64,000 bases of DNA. Origin: Acephala macrosclerotiorum (taxonomy: Eukaryota; Ascomycota; Leotiomycetes; Helotiales; Mollisiaceae). This document shows, piece by piece, positions 58,201-64,000 of the stretch. The number at the start of each line of letters is the position of its first letter. The first letter of the stretch is position 1. A program made the position numbers and the translations under genes. The notes under the pieces were generated by a model, which saw nothing but the letters and a program-made list of their open reading frames with translations, was not told the origin of the DNA and searched no databases. The DNA lies in the NCBI GenBank assembly GCA_014904845.1, contig MU119446.1, positions 22,940 to 86,939 of the forward strand. Direction: 5' to 3'.

Positions 58201-58295
58201 TCGCAGCGGCACTCCATACAAGTGTTATGGAGGTGCGAGCGAAAGACTGGAAACAGCCGTTGAACTGGGCGCAGTTCGTGCATTATGGAGCGTGA
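55272..58295 (+). CDS. TPR-CHAT protein (1007 aa)
   Basis: A single-exon intact frame; ATG 55272. Residues about 75-480 hold nine tandem 45-residue units of TPR type (N-N-L-G-N-K-L-Q-x-R-Y, then D-L-E-E-A-I-Q). They are followed by a helical linker containing D-A-C-G-V-L-L-Q-A-R-D-P-E-T-A-L-Q-Y-L-E. The C-terminal third is a CHAT domain, a caspase-like cysteine-protease fold. It has N-I-A-H-F-A-C-H-G with candidate catalytic His862, and L-A-Y-L-S-A-C-S-T-A with candidate catalytic Cys912. Both residues are present, so activity is plausible. In bacteria TPR-CHAT proteins are effectors of CRISPR type III-E and related systems; in fungi such proteins are many and suspected of cell-death or NLR-like roles, a family inference. 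The repeats are also similar at DNA level (135-bp period), so copy number may vary between strains. Confidence 0.9.
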   Translation: MEDQREDVDALLAHLAEKLEMKDIEPYVIASKAALTIYKEFTRSGMKEQIDTAINLTHLSLRYEHNRPEITNGLLSNLGVFLESRYKLVGDMADLEKAIQVARQIVTSTSKDHSDLAVYLNNLGNKLQTRYKRTKDIADLEEAIQVGQQIVALTSKDHFELVDRLNYLSNMFQSRYEQTRDIVDLEEAIHVARQAIASAPKDSIDLTIDLNNLSTKLQIRYERTGNITNSEEAIQIARRAVALTPEDHLDLAGRLNNLGNMLQSRYERTGSMADLEEAIQIARQTVALTSKGHSNLVGRLNNLGNKLVRRYDRTRNIADLEEAIQVDRGAIALMPKDHINLAGHFSNLSNKLNQRYERTENIADLEEAIQIVRQAIASISKDHSDLSTFLNNLGHMLQNWFERTGEIVDLEEALQVARRAVALTYKDHSDMAGHLNNLGNKLERRYKRLGDMADLVEANQIFGRSWTSYSSVPFARIHAASRCLKILFRLEQYDEAAEIAVSVIDLLPIVNSQSLDRNDRQHVVSSFAGIAADACGVLLQARDPETALQYLEKGRAIILGQMIDNWSDLSSLMKAHPELATKFKTLRDTINARSGHSSSESDRLLAAQRRRAAAAELELCIQSIQDVPGQELFMAAQSIEAMQACAVGGNVVVVNVSQLRSDAIIVSPTGIRTIRLRSLSAADAEIWIGKQWHGLRSECGARNKEYVEFLKWLWEVCVKNVLDTIGCTKSVPIEHCPRIWWIGTGLASSMPFHAAGDHSPGSTKNTFNHAISSYVPSIKALSYSRSRRSVDMGFQSKALIATMPVTPGMRPGRDRLEGVLDEKESVIEILRHYTTVEQIEQPSAEAVIHKVEECNIAHFACHGRTSHVDPSSSGLILQRKDESGSSVQDVLTVHNLSEINLQHARLAYLSACSTAENKAVRLADEAIHVVSGFQVAGFPHVIGCLWPSVDRVCVEIARGFYASLVKEGVLRLESGCIAAALHTSVMEVRAKDWKQPLNWAQFVHYGA
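55488..56640. repeat. 135-bp coding tandem repeat (nine TPR-like units)
   Basis: Successive copies of AACCTTGGCAATAAGCTT-type and GACCTCGAGGAGGC-type blocks are spaced 135 bp apart, matching the 45-residue protein period. DNA identity between units is high enough to see by eye. Confidence 0.85.
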
Positions 58296-58520
58296 GAGCT
58301 CTTAACGTGGGCACACAGGAATGTGTATGAGCAGCTCTGAGATCTTGCATAGGGAATGGTTCCTAGGGTGTGAGATTCTGTTGAGGATAAAAGCGGCTGC
58401 TGTTCGATTGGTTGGGGGTCGCGCGCCTTCACACCTATGGAATGTTCGAGAAACCTGCACTTGCGCAACACGCGTGACTAGAATACGCCACACACGTGAT
58501 TAACCCTGAGAAACGTGACT

Positions 58521-61130
58521 AATTAGATATAGCGAGCCCGGGCGTGAATATAGTATATTTGTCGCTAGACTAATTTATATTATTAAACACTGAAATATAT
58601 TGCTTTTTTTTTCGCATCGAAATAATTCTCGAAATATATATATATATATTTTTTTAAATATTTTTAAAATTTAAAATTATATTAATTCGTTATAAATTTT
58701 TTTTTTAAATATTTCGAATTTTAAAAATATTTTAATAATCGTAATTAAATTAAAAAAAAATAATCGAAATAAAAATCGATAATATAATTAAAACGATTAA
58801 TAATATAATTAATTATAAATTTTTTTTATTAATATTAATATATTTGAAAATAAATTATAAAATATTAAAATTTTAATTTAATATTAATAATTTAATTTTA
58901 TTTGCTTTTTTTTAAAAAAAGTATTTATTTATTTATATAATTAAAAAATATAAATATAAAATTAAAAAATAAATATTAAAATAATTATTATTAAAAATAA
59001 TAAAAATTATAATATCGAATTATTTAATTAATTATTTAAATAATTATTTAATTAAATCGATATTAATAAAAAATTTTTTAATTCGTAAATTAAAAATAAA
59101 AAAAATATTATTATAATTATTAATACGTTATTTTATTATTAAATAATAAAAAAAAAATTTAATTATAAATTAATTATTATTACGTATTATAATATTTAAT
59201 TAATTAAATTAAATTTAAAAAAAAAATTTAAATTCGATATTTATAATTTTTAAATTAATCGAAAATTTTATTTTTAAAAATATTAAAAATATTAAAATAA
59301 TAATTATATATATTTTTTAATAATTATTTTATTTTTATTTTTATTTTTATTGATTAATTTTTAAATTTTAAAACGTTATATTTATTTTTATATTTTAATA
59401 TTAAAATAATTTAAATAATTTATTAATATTAAATTTAATTATAATATTAATTAAATTATTATTTTTAATAATTTATTGAATTTTTAAAATTTTTTTACGT
59501 TTATACGATTATTTAATAATTATAATATTAATTATAAAATATTAAATTTAATTATATATTTATAAAAAAAAATCAATATAAATAATTATAAAAATTAAAT
59601 TTAATTTTAATCGTTTTATAATAAAATTAAAATAATACGAATAATATTTTTATATTTTATTAAATTTTAATAAAATAAATTATTTTATAAATCGAATTAT
59701 TTATTATTATAAATTTTATTATTAAAAATAATAATATATTCGATTTACGAATTAATTAAATTTAAACGTTTATTTTATTTTTTTTACGAAAATATAATTT
59801 TATTTTTAATTTTATTTATTATTAATTTATATTTATTAAATAATAATAAAATATTTAATATAAAAATTTTTATAAATTTAATTAATAATTTAATTTTTTA
59901 AAATAAATATATTATTAATTTATATATTAATTATTTCGAATAAAATATAATTATTTTTTATAATAAATAAATAAAAATTAAAAATTAAAAATTTGATTAA
60001 AAATTTATTTTTATAATAAATATTATATGTTTTATATTAATATATTTTAATTTTCGAAATTTTGTAAAAAATATTTAATTATTTTAAAAATAACGTTTAA
60101 TAAAAATTTATTTATTATTTTTTTCAAAAATTTAATAAAAATAATACGTATTAATAAAATAATTAATTATACGTATATTAAAATAATATTTTTTAAATAA
60201 AAATCGATTTTTTTAAATTTAAAAAATAAAATTAAAATAATAATAATTCGTTAAATAATTAAAAATTAAATTAATATTAATTTTTTATTTTTATTATTAA
60301 ATATTTAATTATAAAATAAAATTTTTCGTATAAAATTATCATTTTTATATTTTTAATTTCGTTTATTAATTTTAAATCGAAAATTTATTAATTATTAATT
60401 TTTTTTTTAAAAAAAATTATAAATAAATTATTTAAAATAATAATAATTTTTTTTATATAAAAATTTATAAATAATTATTTATTTTTGATTTTTTTTTCAA
60501 TTAAATAAATTTTAAAATTTTTTATATTTATATAAATTATTATATAAATATATTCGTCGAAATTAAAAATATAAAATTTTTTTTTATTATAATTCGAAAT
60601 AAATATAATTTTTTTTTAAAATATATAAAAAATTTTTCAATTAAATAAAATAAATTAAATATATATTTTTTTATTTTTAAATTTAAATTTAAATTTTTTT
60701 TAATAAATAATTTTATTATAATATTATAAAATTTTTTTAATTTATTTAATAATTGTAATTAATATATTTTTTCGTTTATTATTAATAATATATACGATTT
60801 TTTTATTTTTTATTTTTTTTAAATAAATATATTTAAATTTAAAAATAAATCAATTAAATAATAATTTTATAAATTATTTTTTATTTGTAAAACGTTATTA
60901 ATTTAACGAGTAATATAATATTTTTAAATTATAATTATTATATTTTTTATTATTTTAATTTTAATAATAATTAATATTATAAACGCGTTTTATTATAATA
61001 TTTGAAAATAATATTATTAATTATTTTAATCGTTATTTAAAATCGTTTTTTTTTTTATAAATTAAAAACTTTTTAAAATAATTATTTGTTCGATATAAAA
61101 ACTAATATCAATTTTTTTATATATACGTAA
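58521..61130. repeat. AT-rich RIP-type block
   Basis: Nearly pure A/T with TA-rich runs and no reading frame. The border with the TPR-CHAT flank is abrupt. Presumably a mutated transposon; I found no paired ends. Confidence 0.6.
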
Positions 61131-62105
61131 TATTAACACTTCTTACAATAAGCGATTTCACTCAAATTTAATCGAGGTATTTAAATGCAGCGATTTGATT
61201 GGTTCATTAAAGAATTCGATAATCTCGTGACTTCGAACTAATATACAATCGATTCAATAAAGAATACTAAAATATCGATTTACATGTAATCACGTTACGT
61301 TTACAATTATAATATATCAATTAATTCAAATCGCATAAAACTTATAAATAAATTGAAACTCAATTAAATATCGTTAGATTTCAAGTTTCAAGCGATTTTA
61401 TTAATTCGTTATTACGCAAATCAATAGAATATAATCGCATTTAATCAAAATAGTAATCGCAAAACTTTAAATACGTTTTTGCTTTAGACATTAAAATACT
61501 TATTTAAGTACTAAATATTTCTATAATTGTACAGTTTTCAAAAAAAGTTTTGAAGAATTTCTCTTTAAAATTATATACTAAATAAAGTAATTAAAAATAA
61601 TTGAATCGATCGTAGTAATTTAATATAAAAAACGAAAATTCTAAAGAGTATTTTTCTAGTGTAAAATTCTATAGTAAGTACGTTTTTATTTAAAGTATTA
61701 AAATATTTAAATATTGAAATAATTACGCAATTCTCAAAGAAAGTCTTAAAAAGTTTTTCCTTAGAATTATATATTAAAAAAAGTGATTTAAATTGATTGA
61801 ATTGATCGTAATAATTCGATATAAGAAACGAGAGTTCTAAAGAATATTTCTTTAGTAATAAAATTTCATAGCAAGTGAATTTCTATTTTAAATACTAATA
61901 AATTTATCAGTTTATCGATTTTATCGCTCGATAAAATTCGAATTACTATTTCAATAAAGTATTCTAATTTCAAAGTTTTATAAAATACTCAAATTAAAAA
62001 CTTTTGATTTGAAACTTAAAATAAAAATAAATTACTAAAATCGAAGACTTTGTAATTTTTCGTAGAAACGCTTTTACGAGATTTACGAAGTAAAATGTAT
62101 ATCGA
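61131..62105. other. Less mutated island within AT-rich block, including a 196-bp tandem repeat
   Basis: Composition here is milder than on either side. It contains two direct copies of a 196-bp unit (about 61494-61690 and 61690-61885) sharing TTGAAT(C/T)GATCGTA and AATTCTA/GAGTTCTAAAGA-type blocks. No gene. Confidence 0.5.
61494..61885. repeat. Two-copy direct repeat, period 196 bp
   Basis: The marker TTGAATCGATCGTA at 61601 recurs as TTGAATTGATCGTA at 61797; flanking sequence aligns on both sides with transition-type differences. Confidence 0.7.
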
Positions 62106-62177
62106 GTATCGAAAGAAAAAGCTCGTCCGCTATTGGCTCGCTTAGCGAGTCGTCGAACGAATTTTTTCTTTCGATAC
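62106..62177. repeat. Hairpin with 15-bp perfect arms
   Basis: GTATCGAAAGAAAAA (62106-62120) pairs with TTTTTCTTTCGATAC (62163-62177). An inner palindrome CTCGCTTAGCGAG lies between. This is a GC-richer island inside AT-rich DNA and may be a small foldback element. Confidence 0.6.
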
Positions 62178-62179
62178 GA

Positions 62180-64000
62180 GAGAAATATTTTATATTATAT
62201 ATATATTTTAATAAAACGTAATATTTTTTTATTAAATTAATCGAATTATAAATTTTTATTAATATAATTTTTAAATCGATATTTATATTTTTAATATTAT
62301 TACAAAATATTTTAAAATTAAAATTCGTTTTAAAATTATAAATAATAAATATTAATAATTTAAAATAAATATTTATTTAATACGTTTAAAAAACATTTTA
62401 TATTTTTTTATTAATATATTAATAAAAAATTTCGTAATTTAAAATATTAGTTTTTCGTCGATTTATAATACGTTTAAATAAACGAAATAATTAAAATTAT
62501 AATTATTATATAATATAAATTTAAAACAATTGAAAAATTTATTATTTATTTAATATTATTAATAAAAAAATTTTATTTTTTTAATTTTTTTAAAATTCGT
62601 AAAATATTTTTTACGTTTTAATATTCGTACGAATTTAATAATTAATAAATATTTAAAACGTTTATATAATTATTTAAACTTTATTTTAATTAAATAATAA
62701 ATAATAAAATCGATTTTTATTATAAAACTTTTATAATTATTATAAATTAAAATTTTAAATAAATTAAATAATATTTTAATAATAAACGTATATTGTTTAT
62801 TTTAAATAAATATATTATTAAAATTATTAAATTTAATTCGTAATTTATTTATATTTTAAAAATAAAATTAAAAAAATACGTTTATTAAAATTACGTAAAA
62901 CGTAATACGTTTAATTAATATATTAATATTAATAATTTTAAAAAAATAAAATTTTATCGATTTCGAATTCAATTATTATTTTTTTAATTTTAAATTCGTT
63001 AAAAAATTAAATATTATTTTTTATCGATAATAAATCGTTAAACGATATTAATATTAATTATAATATTTATAAAAATATTTAATACGTAACGATTTATTAA
63101 ATACGTTTTTATATTAATATTATATATATATAATAATATTATAATAATAATAATAAATTTAATTTAATTAAAAAATATTATTACGAATTATATAATTCGT
63201 AATATGTAATTAAATTAATATTTAAAATATTTATTAATATTATATTAAAAATATCGAATTTATTAATAAAACGATTTAAACGTATATAAAATTTCTTTTT
63301 AGATTTTAATATACGTATTGATTTATAATTGATTAAAATTATTTAAAAAATAAAACTCGAAATATAAAAATTTTACTTTGAAAATAAAAATAAAACAATA
63401 TTAATTATATGCGATTTCGAATTATACGTAAATATTATATGATATTTATTTTAATATTATATAATATTATAATAGAACTATATACTTTCTCTTCAAAAAT
63501 CCTTGTAAAATAGTTAGTTTCGAGAGTAGTACTAATCACGTGTCTTTTAATACATAAAGAGCTTTCGTTTACTATAGACTAATCAACAATTTTTTCTACT
63601 TTTACTTTGATTAATTGATTAATTTACAAATTACGAATTACTTTGAATAAATTTAATTTATTAATTAAAATAAATTGATTTACGATTAAACTTTTTTACT
63701 TTGTATTTTATTGTTTTTTTACATTAGTAAACGACGTCAAAAAGTAAATTGTTTCAATAGATTTCATTAAAAACTATTTATATACAATTTATATATTTTG
63801 TTTTTTATTATTATTAAAAAAAAATTTAAATTACTAAATACCGAAAATTGAAAATCAATTAATAAAAATTTTTTATTTTAATTATATTATTTAAAATTAA
63901 ATAATTTGATTATAAAATTGCGAAATTACAAAAAAATATTAATTTATAAAAATTACGTATTAAATTACTCGAAATAATTAGTATTAAAACGAATATAAAA
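62180..64000. repeat. AT-rich RIP-type block to window end
   Basis: A/T sequence without frames, with a milder patch near 63480-63760 that contains CACGTG at about 63538. It continues beyond the window. Confidence 0.55.

Noticed and set aside
1..64000. CRISPR arrays, tRNA or rRNA genes
   Set aside because: No regularly spaced short repeats with unique spacers and no cloverleaf or rRNA sequence that I could recognise; a tRNAscan run would be needed to be sure about tRNA.

Overview
The window looks like nuclear DNA of a filamentous ascomycete, most likely a Leotiomycete-type fungus; that placement is an inference. Genes carry short spliceosomal introns of about 43-143 bp (GT...AG). Gene families are typical of such fungi: HET domain, fungal BTB, cytochrome P450, GMC oxidoreductase, TPR-CHAT and F-box-like proteins. 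Gene islands of ordinary composition alternate with extremely AT-rich blocks (3.7-10.4 kb and 58.5-64 kb) that look like transposons mutated by repeat-induced point mutation (RIP).

Layout. 0-2.7 kb: a decayed DDE transposase directly abutting a 5'-broken P450. 3.7-10.4 kb: an AT-rich block containing an LTR retrotransposon whose ends can be placed to the base (LTRs 4250-4457 and 10137-10340, AATAT target duplication). 11-25 kb: an intact NAPE-PLD-like metallo-hydrolase, a BTB pseudogene, a jacalin-like lectin with a hexapeptide-repeat acidic tail, an intact HET protein, and a decayed gene for a large helical protein (18.9-24.1 kb). 25-28.7 kb: an alpha/beta hydrolase, a GMC oxidoreductase remnant and unassigned DNA. 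28.8-38.8 kb: a one-strand cluster of unfamiliar proteins, including a three-fold internally repeated acidic protein and a tandem array of five paralogues (A-E) sharing an N-terminal helical domain and a C-terminal motif; only two copies are fully open. 39.4-53.3 kb: three members of a family joining pentapeptide-type repeats to an F-box-like segment, interleaved with conserved housekeeping genes (a WDR70-like WD40 protein and a NIPA-like magnesium transporter) and one conserved gene of unknown function. 53.4-58.3 kb: a conserved unknown gene, a 114-bp inverted-repeat element flanked by TA, and a 1007-residue TPR-CHAT protein. From 58.5 kb on, AT-rich relics resume.

The recurrent theme is inactivation by transition-type nonsense mutations. 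Most are TAA/TAG codons explainable as CAA/CAG with C changed to T, several are TGA, and they fall in otherwise readable genes that belong to multicopy families; single-copy housekeeping genes nearby are intact. This is what RIP acting on duplicated genes would leave. The best candidates for undescribed biology are the A-E tandem family with its neighbouring repeat protein, and the pentapeptide/F-box-like family. The HET and TPR-CHAT genes are plausible non-self recognition or cell-death components.
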